The notes beneath the pieces are model-generated. The model made no database searches and was not told where the DNA came from. It saw only the letters and a program-made list of their open reading frames with translations. The position numbers and the translations under genes are program-made. Positions 28,543-36,481 of a stretch of DNA of 64,000 nt are shown one piece after another (within the stretch, counting starts at the first letter, position 1; every line of letters begins with the position of its first letter). Source of the DNA: Methyloferula stellata AR4. GTDB taxonomy: Bacteria; Pseudomonadota; Alphaproteobacteria; Rhizobiales; Beijerinckiaceae. The stretch is from assembly GCF_000385335.1 (NCBI RefSeq), contig NZ_ARWA01000001.1:2310001-2374000 (forward strand), written 5' to 3'.

Positions 28543-29052
28543 TCAATGAACCGTCACCGACCCCTGGGCAAAGGCCGAAAATTCCGAAGCCGTCACTTCG
28601 ACGATCGGCTCAAGCCTGAGGTGGCGGGCCTCAAGCGCGCGGGCAAGGGATCGGCTCGCCGCGACAAGCGCCTCGACCTTATGGGTTCCAAGAAGCTCGG
28701 CGGCGACCGAAATTTCGGCAAAAGCGTCATGCCTCTGCGAGGCTGCGACGAGCCGCAGCAAGAGACATTCGTCATCGCAGATGCCCGGCCGTAGATCATT
28801 GCGCCATTCGATCGGCCGGCAGGCGCGTCTGCGCAAAATGCGCATGAAGATGTAGCACTCGCTGAAAACCGCCTTCGCCGACTCGAAGGGTAGCGCTGTT
28901 GCGAGCGTCGTCCAGGCGCAGTCGAGAAATCCCAGATTGCGGCAGGTGTCGCAATGCATCCAGGAGCGATATTGCGCGATCAGCATCTTTTCGGCGGGAG
29001 CATTGGCATGAATGCCGGTAATGACCGGAACCAAATTCTCATGACTGTCCAT
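28543..29052 (-). CDS. Cysteine-containing protein of unknown function
   Basis: A 169-residue protein without signal peptide or membrane segments. The N-terminal half holds several cysteines (MHCDTCRNLGFLDCAW, then FSECY, RRRAC and GICDDEC), which could bind a metal or form disulfides. The C-terminal half is an alpha-helical and strand mix. I do not recognise the family. It precedes the Rrf2 gene on the same strand at a distance of about 150 bases. Confidence 0.5.
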   Translation of the reverse strand: MDSHENLVPVITGIHANAPAEKMLIAQYRSWMHCDTCRNLGFLDCAWTTLATALPFESAKAVFSECYIFMRILRRRACRPIEWRNDLRPGICDDECLLLRLVAASQRHDAFAEISVAAELLGTHKVEALVAASRSLARALEARHLRLEPIVEVTASEFSAFAQGSVTVH

Positions 29053-29629
29053 CTTGAAACTCTAATGCGGGTGTGAACGGGGCTGCGCGATATTGGCCAT
29101 GGAGGCCGAAAAATCCCGGGGGGATGTCGGCTTCGCTGCCGGGCTACAGGAGGCGCATGAGATGTTTCAGACCCGTCCCGGAAAGTAGAATAAGTCTAAT
29201 TCCATGGTATAGGATATAGTCCATCTTCATTTCTCGTAGCTAAACGACATGTAAACGATAATTCACGTAGTAATATTCTGCAATATCTATGTTTTATATT
29301 TAAAATCATTCCATATTAGCCTCGGTTTCCATCATATATACGCCATCGCCGACGGCGTTCCTTATTGGCGGTTCCCTTGGCTGCGAACCAGGGCCGAGAC
29401 TTTTGCGCCTCTGAGAAAAAGCCTCGGATGACTGCTGTTTCAATGACCAGGACGCTCAAAGAAGAAGCTTGCGAGACGGGAAGGTCATTTGTTACCCAAC
29501 CGGATCGGCGTCGAACCCTTGTCTCGGTGAAATGGGCCTTGGCAGATATCTGCGATGTCCGGCCGGCATATGAGGCAGTCAGCCCCGCGCACATTGATGC
29601 GCGGTTCGGGCTGAAGATCGGAACCAGCC
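29053..29629. other. AT-rich intergenic region
   Basis: 577 bases. The part 29185-29340 is far richer in A and T than the surroundings and includes stretches such as TTTATATTTAAAAT and ATCATATATACG, which look like promoter or nucleoid-protein binding DNA. The right half has open frames on both strands, none with family features. No RNA gene recognised. Confidence 0.45.
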
Positions 29630-29920
29630 ATGGCGGAAGAAACACAGAAATATTCGGCAATTCCCACGCTCGCCGAGGAGCGGATGCAGGTCCTGCGCAG
29701 ACAGCTATTGCTCTATCTGTATGAAAAGGGCGCGCCGCCCGATCATGCGATGGCCTCGGCTTCGATCGAGAAGGATCTCGAGTTTACGCGCGACGAGCTG
29801 CGTGCGGTCCATATGGCGATCCTGAACGAAGGTCTTGTGGCCGAGCGGGCCAGATTCGGCTTCATCGGGCTCAGCCAGCGTGGACGCATTGAAGCGCAGG
29901 CCTTGAAGGACGGAGACTGA
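29630..29920 (+). CDS. Small winged-helix-like protein of unknown function
   Basis: A 96-residue protein with a helix-rich N-terminus and a RDELRAVHMAILNEGLVAERARFGFIGLSQRGRIEA segment that reads like a winged helix (recognition helix then wing). Its DNA-binding role is inferred only from this pattern. A ribosome-binding site is weak but an ATG at 29630 fits. It precedes the TrpC-like gene by about 90 bases on the same strand. Confidence 0.5.
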   Translation: MAEETQKYSAIPTLAEERMQVLRRQLLLYLYEKGAPPDHAMASASIEKDLEFTRDELRAVHMAILNEGLVAERARFGFIGLSQRGRIEAQALKDGD

Positions 29921-30007
29921 CGAAGCCGTCAGCATGCCTGATGCGCAAAGTTGCGTGACCAGGCACCTTACGTTACGGCTCGCTGATGAGCCCAAAGAAA
30001 GCCTGAC

Positions 30008-30850
30008 ATGACCTATAGTCCCACGATCGGGCCGCGCCTGAAATCGATCATCGAGCAGCGCCAGGCGGACGTCGATAAATCCAAAGCCAAGAAAAGCGCC
30101 GGCCAATTGACCGGCGCCATCGGCGAGTTTGCGATGACGCGCGGCTTCATGAGCCATTTGTTCGAGCATTTCCGGCAGACCGGCAAGCCGGGCGTCATCG
30201 CCGATATTCGCGGCGCATCGCCTCTGTCGAAGTCGACGCGTTCGCGGGTCGACGTCATGGACATCGCCGAGGATTTTCGCGATGCGGGAGCGACCTGCAT
30301 CTCGGCCTCACCAGACCGGCGCTTCTTTCGCGGCAGCATCGCCGATCTCGCGACGGCCAAATCGGCCAATCTGCCGATCATGTCCAACGATGTCGTGGTC
30401 GATCAATATCAGGTCCTCGAAACGCGTTATGCCGGCGCCGATTGCGTGCTTTTGATCGTGGGCATTCTTGGCGAGGATACGATCGAATATGCGGCGCGAG
30501 CCAATTCGGTCGCGCTCGACGCGCTGGTCGAAGTGCGCAACGAAGCCGAGCTTGAAATCGCGCTGCGCTCCGGGTCGAGCCTGATCGGCGTCAACAATCG
30601 CGATCTCGAGACGATGGAACTCGACATGAGCATTTGCGACCGGCTCTTGCCGCTCATTCCGAACGATCGCGCTTTGGCGGTTGCGGAAGGCGGCATCAGA
30701 ACGCTCGCCGATATCGAGCATATGGCGAAACTCGGTGCCAAGGCGGTGCGCGTCGCCAGCGTCCTGATGGAGGCGCCCGACCCTTATGAGGCCTTGCATC
30801 TTCTGCTCGGAACAACGCCGCCCGAGGATGAGGATGAAGCCGAGGCTTGA
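30008..30850 (+). CDS. Indole-3-glycerol phosphate synthase-like protein lacking catalytic lysines
   Basis: A 280-residue TIM-barrel protein clearly related to TrpC: GVIADIRGASP, ATCISASPDRRFFRGS, VVDQYQVLETRYAGADCVLLI, LVEVRNEAELEIAL, LIGVNNRDLETMELD and VAEGGI. Against the known active site several key residues differ. AEIKK has become ADIRG (Glu to Asp66, Lys to Arg68), LRKD has become MSND (general-acid Lys to Asn127), and the Ser of ESGI is Gly229. Glu175 and Asn197 remain. It may be inactive as TrpC or may use another substrate. No trp genes surround it; a Sir2 gene follows. Confidence 0.75.
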   Translation: MTYSPTIGPRLKSIIEQRQADVDKSKAKKSAGQLTGAIGEFAMTRGFMSHLFEHFRQTGKPGVIADIRGASPLSKSTRSRVDVMDIAEDFRDAGATCISASPDRRFFRGSIADLATAKSANLPIMSNDVVVDQYQVLETRYAGADCVLLIVGILGEDTIEYAARANSVALDALVEVRNEAELEIALRSGSSLIGVNNRDLETMELDMSICDRLLPLIPNDRALAVAEGGIRTLADIEHMAKLGAKAVRVASVLMEAPDPYEALHLLLGTTPPEDEDEAEA

Positions 30851-30999
30851 ATGCTTTGGCATCCCGGCACGCGCAATTCACGTCATATTGGCGCGTCATC
30901 AAGCAATAGAACCGTTCTATCGCCGCCATCATCCTCAAAGGCGCGTTGGAACGAGGTTTGCGTCGGTCTAGGTCCTGAGGCCGATGGAGGTTCGAAACA

Positions 31000-31764
31000 T
31001 TGACCGTCATTGTGTCGGAGCTGGAAGAAGCGCGAACTTTATTGCGCGAAGCGATCGATCAGGCGAATAAAATCGTTGCCTTCACCGGGGCTGGCCTTTC
31101 GACCGAATGCGGCGTGCCTGATTTCCGCTCGAAGAACTCGCCTTGGCTGCGTTACAAGCCGATCGAATTCGATCTCTTCATGTCGGATGTCTTGATGCGC
31201 GAAGAAGCTTGGCGGCGGAAATTCGCATTGGACGATATCTATGGCCGGGCGGAGCCGGGGCGGGGCCATTACGCGCTCGCCAATCTGATCGCAAGCGGCA
31301 AAATGGCGGCGATCGTCACTCAAAATATCGATAATTTGCAACAAATGTCAGGCGTCGCCGAAGAGCATATCATCGAGCTTCATGGCAACGGCACTTACGC
31401 CACATGCGTGAAATGCGGGCTGCGCTACGAGCTCAATGAGATTCGCCGCGCCTTCGACGCGACCGGCGCCGCGCCCGACTGCCCCGCTTGCGGAGGGCCG
31501 ATCAAAGCCGCGACCGTTTCATTCGGTCAGCCTATGCCTGAGGAGCCTATGCGCCGAGCCTTGGCCGTAACCGCCGACTGCGATCTGTTCCTGGCCATAG
31601 GCTCATCTCTCGTGGTTTATCCGGCGGCGTCCTTCCCGTCGCTTGCGCGCCAGCATGGGGCGCGGCTTGTGATCCTCAATGGCGAGCAAACGCCCCTCGA
31701 CGATGTCGCGGATCTCGTTTTGCGCGGGGATATCGGGGATATTCTGCAGCCTTTCGCATCCTGA
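31000..31764 (+). CDS. cobB: Sir2-family NAD-dependent protein deacylase
   Basis: A 254-residue sirtuin that removes acyl groups from protein lysines with NAD. Signatures are FTGAGLSTECGVPDFRS (28-44), TQNIDNLQ (107-114) and catalytic His128 in LHGNGT. The structural zinc site is Cys136, Cys139, Cys161 and Cys164. The start is taken as TTG at 31000, nine bases after a GGAGG ribosome-binding site. A GTG at 31012 is an alternative. It probably controls acyl-CoA synthetases as in other bacteria, though no target lies nearby. Confidence 0.92.
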   Translation: MTVIVSELEEARTLLREAIDQANKIVAFTGAGLSTECGVPDFRSKNSPWLRYKPIEFDLFMSDVLMREEAWRRKFALDDIYGRAEPGRGHYALANLIASGKMAAIVTQNIDNLQQMSGVAEEHIIELHGNGTYATCVKCGLRYELNEIRRAFDATGAAPDCPACGGPIKAATVSFGQPMPEEPMRRALAVTADCDLFLAIGSSLVVYPAASFPSLARQHGARLVILNGEQTPLDDVADLVLRGDIGDILQPFAS

Positions 31765-31848
31765 CCGCTCAGGTCCTGAATCCATCCTCGCTCAAGCCTC
31801 GCCTCATAGTGTGAAATCGCACACCCTAATCTGAGGTAGGAAGGGCAG

Positions 31849-31977
31849 ATGGAAGCGGATCACATTGATTGGATCTTCAAGATCTTTTCGAACCATCCAC
31901 AACTTCGCGCCATTTCACCCCTGTTGCGGGTTCGTGTCGATGCTATCTTGTCGCATATGAGTTTGAGTCGCGGTTGA
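31849..31977 (+). CDS. Possible small protein of 42 residues
   Basis: An ATG at 31849 preceded by a TAGGAAGGG ribosome-binding site opens a 42-codon frame that ends with TGA. The predicted peptide is amphipathic and basic at the C-terminus, beginning MEADHIDWIFKIFSNHPQL. No family recognised. It lies between the sirtuin and cold-shock genes in the same direction. Real or spurious cannot be decided from one sequence. Confidence 0.35.
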   Translation: MEADHIDWIFKIFSNHPQLRAISPLLRVRVDAILSHMSLSRG

Positions 31978-32059
31978 TTGATTCGTCATATCGGGACTTA
32001 GACCATTGCCAGGCGGTTTGTTCGTAAGCATTTGAGCGTAGCTTTTGAGGATTGGTCCA

Positions 32060-32653
32060 TTGGGTATTCAGCACAAGAATCCCACTTCGGTATCAAGCGA
32101 ACCCACTGCGTTAGACGGCGCTGCGAGTCTCGAGGCGCTCGACCTCGTCGAGGTTGCCGGACGCATCAAATGGTTCGATGTCGCGAAGGGCTATGGTTTC
32201 ATCGTCCCTGACGATGGCGCGGCCGACGTTCTCCTCCATGTCACCGTTCTGCGCAAGGATGGCTTTCAAACGGCGCGCGAAGGCGCGCGTGTCGTCTGCG
32301 AAGCGGCCGTGCGAGCAAAAGGGCTTCAGGTCTTCCGCGTCCTTTCCATGGATGAAACGACCGCCGTCCATCCGACGCAATTGCCGCCAGCACGCACGCA
32401 TGTGCAAGTGACGCCTTCGGGTGGCTTTGAGATCGCAATCGTCAAATGGTTTAACCGGACGCGCGGTTTCGGTTTCCTCACGCGCGGCGATGGGACGGAA
32501 GATATTTTCGTCCATATGGAAACCTTGCGGCGTTATGGAATCACGGAGCTCAATCCGGGCGAGGGCCTGCTCGTGCGCTTTGGCGACGGGCCGAAAGGAT
32601 TGATGGCGGCGGAAGTCCGCCCGCTCGAGGCCGTCCTGCCGCCCTCACATTGA
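32060..32653 (+). CDS. Double cold-shock domain protein
   Basis: A 197-residue protein with two cold-shock domains. The first spans about residues 30-100, with RNP1-like KGYGFIVP. The second spans about 125-190, with RGFGFLTRGDG and DIFVHMETL. Such tandem proteins bind single-stranded RNA or DNA and act as RNA chaperones in alphaproteobacteria. The start is probably TTG at 32060, nine bases after GAGG; a TTG at 32045 is possible. No ATG precedes the first domain. Confidence 0.88.
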   Translation: MGIQHKNPTSVSSEPTALDGAASLEALDLVEVAGRIKWFDVAKGYGFIVPDDGAADVLLHVTVLRKDGFQTAREGARVVCEAAVRAKGLQVFRVLSMDETTAVHPTQLPPARTHVQVTPSGGFEIAIVKWFNRTRGFGFLTRGDGTEDIFVHMETLRRYGITELNPGEGLLVRFGDGPKGLMAAEVRPLEAVLPPSH

Positions 32654-32730
32654 TTTTTATTGAAAGCTCCGGCAAATCCCGACCACTGATGTGTAAAGCC
32701 CGCAGCTCGGGCAGGGGACGGAGTGTGTTC

Positions 32731-33213
32731 ATGACGCGATGGGTTTTTGCCGTCTCTGGCTGTCTTTGCGCTTTTGCTCTTCTTTTCGGTTTCCTTGCCA
32801 TCCCCTCTGGCGTCTCGGCTGAGGAGCGAGCGCAGTCGCTCGAAAAGCTGTCGATCGTCACCGCAAGCGGGACGCATGACTTCTCGGTCGAGGTCATGCG
32901 CACGCCGCCCGAACTCGAACATGGCCTCATGTTCCGCCGGTTTCTGCCGCCGGACCGCGGCATGCTCTTCGATTTCAAGACTGAGCGGCCGGTCATGATG
33001 TGGATGAAAAATACCTATCTGCCGCTCGATATGGTCTTTATCGCGAAATCGGGCCGTGTCGTCGGCATTGCCGAGAATGCCGAGCCTTTGTCGGAAAAAA
33101 TCATCCCATCGGGGGCTCCGACTTATGGCGTGCTGGAGCTCAATGCCGGAACGGCGGCCAAGATCGACCTCAAAATCGGCGATGAGGTCCATCACAGCCT
33201 CTTCGGCAAATAG
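32731..33213 (+). CDS. DUF192 family exported protein
   Basis: A 160-residue protein with a signal peptide or N-terminal anchor (residues 4-30) and a DUF192 domain. The domain signatures are MFRRFLPPDRGMLFDF, MMWMKNTYLPLDMVFI and SGAPTYGVLELNAGTA. The family has no established biochemical function. The start at 32731 was chosen because the signal peptide follows at once; the frame extends 81 bases further upstream. It lies 80 bases after the cold-shock gene, likely in the same transcript, an order frequent in Hyphomicrobiales. Confidence 0.88.
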   Translation: MTRWVFAVSGCLCAFALLFGFLAIPSGVSAEERAQSLEKLSIVTASGTHDFSVEVMRTPPELEHGLMFRRFLPPDRGMLFDFKTERPVMMWMKNTYLPLDMVFIAKSGRVVGIAENAEPLSEKIIPSGAPTYGVLELNAGTAAKIDLKIGDEVHHSLFGK

Positions 33214-33444
33214 GATGGGGGCAATAAGATCGGGCAAGTAAGTTGGCAAGCCGCCTTGTCGGCCCAGGCCCCTCATGCTAGCGAGACGCTGGCGACGAAG
33301 CGGGCATTTTGCGCTGCCGGTCGGCAAAGCCGCTCTGGCCGCTAGCTGAGACTTCAGGTAAGGGCGGTTATTTTACGCTTTGAGACATCGGATGAATTCC
33401 GATGTCGGAATTCCATATAAGGCATTGGATGATCCGATGCTTTG

Positions 33445-33521
33445 CGGGGCATAGCGCAGTCTGGTAGCGCGATAGTTTTGGGAACTATAGGTCGCAGGTT
33501 CGAATCCTGCTGCCCCGACCA
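33445..33521 (+). tRNA. tRNA-Pro (anticodon TGG)
   Basis: Acceptor stem CGGGGCA / TGCCCCG, anticodon stem ATAGT / ACTAT with loop TTTGGGA reading TGG, T arm GGTTCGAATCC, encoded CCA. A perfect palindrome GACATCGGA-TGAAT-TCCGATGTC lies 40 bases upstream (33384-33406). Confidence 0.96.
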
Positions 33522-33620
33522 AATGCACCAATTGATGTGACCGTGGCGAGCGCGTCGCATCTGGCCCATGTCTGTGCCGTCGTACCGGCACAAGACCTTC
33601 TCAGCGAATTACGCTCGCCT

Positions 33621-34232
33621 TCAGGCGACCGCCGCGTCCCGATCCGACTCGATGGTAAACTCATTGGCAGATGGCCCGAAGGTCTGTTCGATGAGTTCCG
33701 CGAGACGCGCGAGATTGACCTTGGTTTCCCGGCCCGCCGTTTCGGTCACGTTCAACTGCGTCTCGAGCCGCACGGCATAATGTTCGGCGGCGTTGGCCCG
33801 CGCGGTCTGGGCATCGAGCTGACGTTTCAAATCGGTGATGGCTTTGTGGGCCTGATCGCACATTGCGACCAATTTTCCATTTTCCTGCTTCAAGGCCTGC
33901 AATTGCTGTTCGAGTCTGACTGTTTGTTCGGATTTGATTTTCATCAGTCCAGAGGCGTGCTCGATCATCTTGATCGATCGCTCGACTTTTACGTCCGTGT
34001 CGGAGCGCTGGTCGAGGCGCTGATCCAGGCGCTGATCGAGGTCCGATATCCGCCTCGGAGCGCCTCTCAGGCGGGTCAACTCGTCAAGCATATGCGCGGG
34101 AATAACGGACTTGTCCGCCATCATGGACTCCACGACTCTCTCATTGCATCGACTCTCACGGTAAGCGTTTTTGTTATTTTGAATCAACCTGTCTGACGGC
34201 CCATACTCGAAAAAGTCGTAGATGATTGCCAT
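33621..34232 (-). CDS. Coiled-coil protein of unknown function
   Basis: About 203 residues from the ATG at 34232 (the frame extends 84 bases upstream). After a MAIIYDFFEYGPSD N-terminus it has a DQRL-type heptad-like repeat (DLDQRLDQRLDQRS). A long predicted coiled coil follows (IKSEQTVRLEQQLQALKQENGKL through TDLKRQLDAQTARANAAEHYAVRLETQLN). No membrane segment or enzymatic motif. It may be a structural or scaffold protein. I do not recognise the family. Confidence 0.6.
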   Translation of the reverse strand: MAIIYDFFEYGPSDRLIQNNKNAYRESRCNERVVESMMADKSVIPAHMLDELTRLRGAPRRISDLDQRLDQRLDQRSDTDVKVERSIKMIEHASGLMKIKSEQTVRLEQQLQALKQENGKLVAMCDQAHKAITDLKRQLDAQTARANAAEHYAVRLETQLNVTETAGRETKVNLARLAELIEQTFGPSANEFTIESDRDAAVA

Positions 34233-34523
34233 AGTCGCATTGCCTCGGCTGGCATTTCTTCGCAGACGCGGCCTCGATCGGACGTCACCTGCGCGGAGCG
34301 AGTTGAATCCGCTCAAATTAGACCCGAGCCCTAAAGAAATTATGTTTCGACGGCAGGAGGGGCGGGCCGGCGCGGGCCGTTGTCAGGGAAGCCCGGCTGG
34401 TTTATTCAGAAACATCGCCTAAATTCCGGTCAAAATGGCCGAAATGGCCTCCGCATCCGGGCCCTGACGGAACGCTTGCCCGATCAAAACCGCATTTGGA
34501 CCCGTCAGTTTCGAGGAAAGACG

Positions 34524-34829
34524 ATGAGCGCACGAATCTACATGCCGACCAGAACCACGACGCAGTCCGGCACGGCGCGCACGAAATTATGGGTTCTCGA
34601 ATTCGATCCGGAAATGCCGCGCGAGGTCGAGCCCTTGATGGGCTGGACGAGTTCCGGCGATATGAAGAGCCAGATCCGCCTGCGGTTCGGCAGCAAGGAC
34701 GAAGCCGTCGCCTATGCCGAACGCAACGGCCTTGCCTATCGCGTCGAAGAGCCTTTGCCCGCGACACGGAAAATTCAATCTTATTCGGACAATTTCAAAT
34801 CGTCCCGTCTCGGCCAATGGACGCATTAA
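34524..34829 (+). CDS. NADH dehydrogenase NDUFS4-like accessory subunit
   Basis: A 101-residue ETC complex I subunit conserved-region protein, related to mitochondrial NDUFS4 (18 kDa). Signatures are ARIYMPTRTTTQSGTART, LGFD-like EFDPEMPREVEPLMGWTSSGDM and the QSYSDNFK...RLGQWTH tail. It belongs to the peripheral arm of complex I near the NADH site. The start at 34524 has a GAGGAAAG ribosome-binding site; the frame runs further upstream without similarity. A tRNA-Arg follows closely. Confidence 0.93.
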   Translation: MSARIYMPTRTTTQSGTARTKLWVLEFDPEMPREVEPLMGWTSSGDMKSQIRLRFGSKDEAVAYAERNGLAYRVEEPLPATRKIQSYSDNFKSSRLGQWTH

Positions 34830-34858
34830 AACGCGATCGGACGGGACGGATTTGACGA

Positions 34859-34935
34859 GGCCCCGTAGCTCAGCTGGATAGAGCAGCCGCCTTCTAAGCG
34901 GCAGGTCGCAGGTTCGAGCCCTGCCGGGGTCGCCA
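34859..34935 (+). tRNA. tRNA-Arg (anticodon TCT)
   Basis: Acceptor stem GGCCCCG / CGGGGTC (one G-T pair), anticodon stem GCCGC / GCGGC with loop CTTCTAA reading TCT, T arm GGTTCGAGCC, encoded CCA. It begins only 30 bases after the NDUFS4-like gene. Confidence 0.96.
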
Positions 34936-35308
34936 GAAATAATTTTACGCGCCGATATGGCTTGTCTGAAGATGAGCCAGTTATTTCATGCTGTTTGGTC
35001 TGCATGCGCGAACGGTCCATCGCGTTATCCATATACCGGCCGCGCCTTTTGCCCGATATTGCCGGCCCCTCCATTGCGTCCGAAGCAGCCCCGCGTCTGC
35101 GGCACGGAACGAAGCAATGGAGTGAAATTCTTCATCCTCTATAGATTGCGCGCATCTTAAAATCGCATGCGCCCTAAACCTGTCCGGGTACGGTGGGCGC
35201 GGAAAACATCGCGTCAAGATTTATCGATTCAGCTGGCGCCGATGGGGCGCCGATTTATTCCATCATGGACGATCTCGACATAGTCGATCGCAACATCAGG
35301 AGGCGGCA
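34936..35308. other. Intergenic region after tRNA-Arg
   Basis: 373 bases holding only short open frames without a ribosome-binding site or family features. The cupin gene promoter should lie near its right end. No duplication of the tRNA 3' end (a sign of integration) was found in it. Confidence 0.5.
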
Positions 35309-35740
35309 ATGAATTCAATTTTCGTCGTTGCAACCAAAGATCTTCCGCGTGCGAAGGTTGGTGGCGTGGATGATCCGTCGGTGCGTTGGGCCGGAGCCTT
35401 CGCGTCATACGGAGGACATGGAGCCACACAATCCTCGACAATCGTCTATGAAATCGAGCCGGGCGGGCGGCTCGGCTGGCATACGGACGCGACCGAGGAG
35501 ACGCAATATATCATCGCCGGTACCGGCGAATTGCGCATGGAGGGCGGCAAGATCCAACAGGTCAAGCCGGGCGACGTTTTCGTCATTCCGACGCCCATAC
35601 GTCATGACCTTGCGAACACGGGCACGGAAACATTGCGGGCGGTCGCCTTTTTCGCGGCGCCAATGTTCACGCAGCATTTCGACAATGCCATGATCGCGCC
35701 GGACGTGCATGTCCTAGGCACCCCGAACCGGAACATCTAA
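35309..35740 (+). CDS. Cupin domain-containing protein
   Basis: A 143-residue single-domain cupin. Motif 1 is HTDATEETQYIIAGTGELRM (metal His and Glu) and motif 2 is GDVFVIPTPIRHDLANTG. It is a metal-binding beta-barrel; relatives act as dioxygenases, isomerases or sensors. The substrate is unknown. A GGAGGC ribosome-binding site precedes the ATG. The EmrE-type gene downstream is separated by a putative attenuator. Confidence 0.85.
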   Translation: MNSIFVVATKDLPRAKVGGVDDPSVRWAGAFASYGGHGATQSSTIVYEIEPGGRLGWHTDATEETQYIIAGTGELRMEGGKIQQVKPGDVFVIPTPIRHDLANTGTETLRAVAFFAAPMFTQHFDNAMIAPDVHVLGTPNRNI

Positions 35741-35800
35741 ACCGGCGCACACGGCGTGGGCCGTTCGCAATTGCGCCCATTGGTGCTCAAGCGGAACCGT

Positions 35801-35879
35801 GGATCACAATCCGCGTTAAGCATGCTGTGATCCCCCAGATCACGAGGCTCCGTCGGACATGATGTCCGGCGGAGTTTTT
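35801..35879 (+). promoter_or_regulatory. Candidate attenuator upstream of the EmrE-type gene
   Basis: Three mutually complementary segments stand in a row: GGATCACA (35801-35808), TGTGATCC (35826-35833) and GATCAC (35838-35843). The middle one can pair with the first or the third, but not both. An intrinsic terminator follows: CTCCGTCGGACA (35848-35859) pairs with TGTCCGGCGGAG (35863-35874) before five T. It ends 76 bases before the emrE start. The terminator could simply end the cupin transcript. Confidence 0.5.
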
Positions 35880-35954
35880 GTGCCTCGATCCGGTCAAGCG
35901 GTGGGGAGAGACGGCGCGCATGGCAATGCAACAAATTTTGTGTATATAGCGCCG

Positions 35955-36284
35955 ATGACCTATGTTTACCTTTTCATTGCTATCGCCTCAGAGGTTTGCG
36001 CCACGACCTTTCTGAAACTGTCGGAGGGCTTCACGAAGCCCATGCCCTTGATCGTTACGGCGCTTGGCTATGGGCTCGCCTTCTACTTTTTATCGCTCAC
36101 GCTGAAGACCATACCGACCGGCGTCGCCTATGCCATCTGGTCGGGGGTCGGCATCGTTTTGATCGCGGCGATCGCATGGCTCTTTCAAGGGCAAAGACTG
36201 GATGCCGCCGCGGTGATCGGCATCGCGCTCATCATCGCAGGCATCGTCGTGATGACCGCACTCTCCAAAGCAGCCGCGCATTAG
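35955..36284 (+). CDS. emrE: Small multidrug resistance transporter, EmrE type
   Basis: A 109-residue four-helix inner-membrane pump of the SMR family. The essential Glu is in [19 protein letters not shown] (residue 13), and [18 protein letters not shown] matches the third helix of the EmrE/Qac subgroup. These proteins exchange protons for cationic drugs and quaternary ammonium compounds. The start at 35955 is the ATG that begins the first helix; the open frame extends upstream. Regulation may be through the hairpins at 35801-35879. Confidence 0.92.
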   Translation: MTYVYLFIAIASEVCATTFLKLSEGFTKPMPLIVTALGYGLAFYFLSLTLKTIPTGVAYAIWSGVGIVLIAAIAWLFQGQRLDAAAVIGIALIIAGIVVMTALSKAAAH

Positions 36285-36481
36285 GCGCTCCTTGTTGGTG
36301 CCTTGTTGGTGCTAGGCCCGCGTTCTCATCGGGGCAGGAGTTGGTCAGCCTCTTAATTTTGCCTGAGTTAGGCAGAATGCCCACGGTTTGAACACTCATA
36401 GTGGGCTTTTCCCAAAAATTAGTCGTTTGGAACCGGGTCAGCTGAGCCGCGTTGGCGTGTGGCAGCGAGGTCAAACAGGCG

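Noticed and set aside
29316-29724. Open frames on both strands before the small winged-helix-like gene
   Set aside because: They overlap the start of the next gene in other frames and show no domain pattern; codon choice is not typical.
35741-35954. Guanidine riboswitch ahead of the small multidrug transporter gene
   Set aside because: The conserved elements of the ykkC, mini-ykkC and ykkC-III types (for example paired ACGR loops) are not visible. The transporter itself is of the EmrE/Qac subgroup, not the guanidine exporter subgroup.
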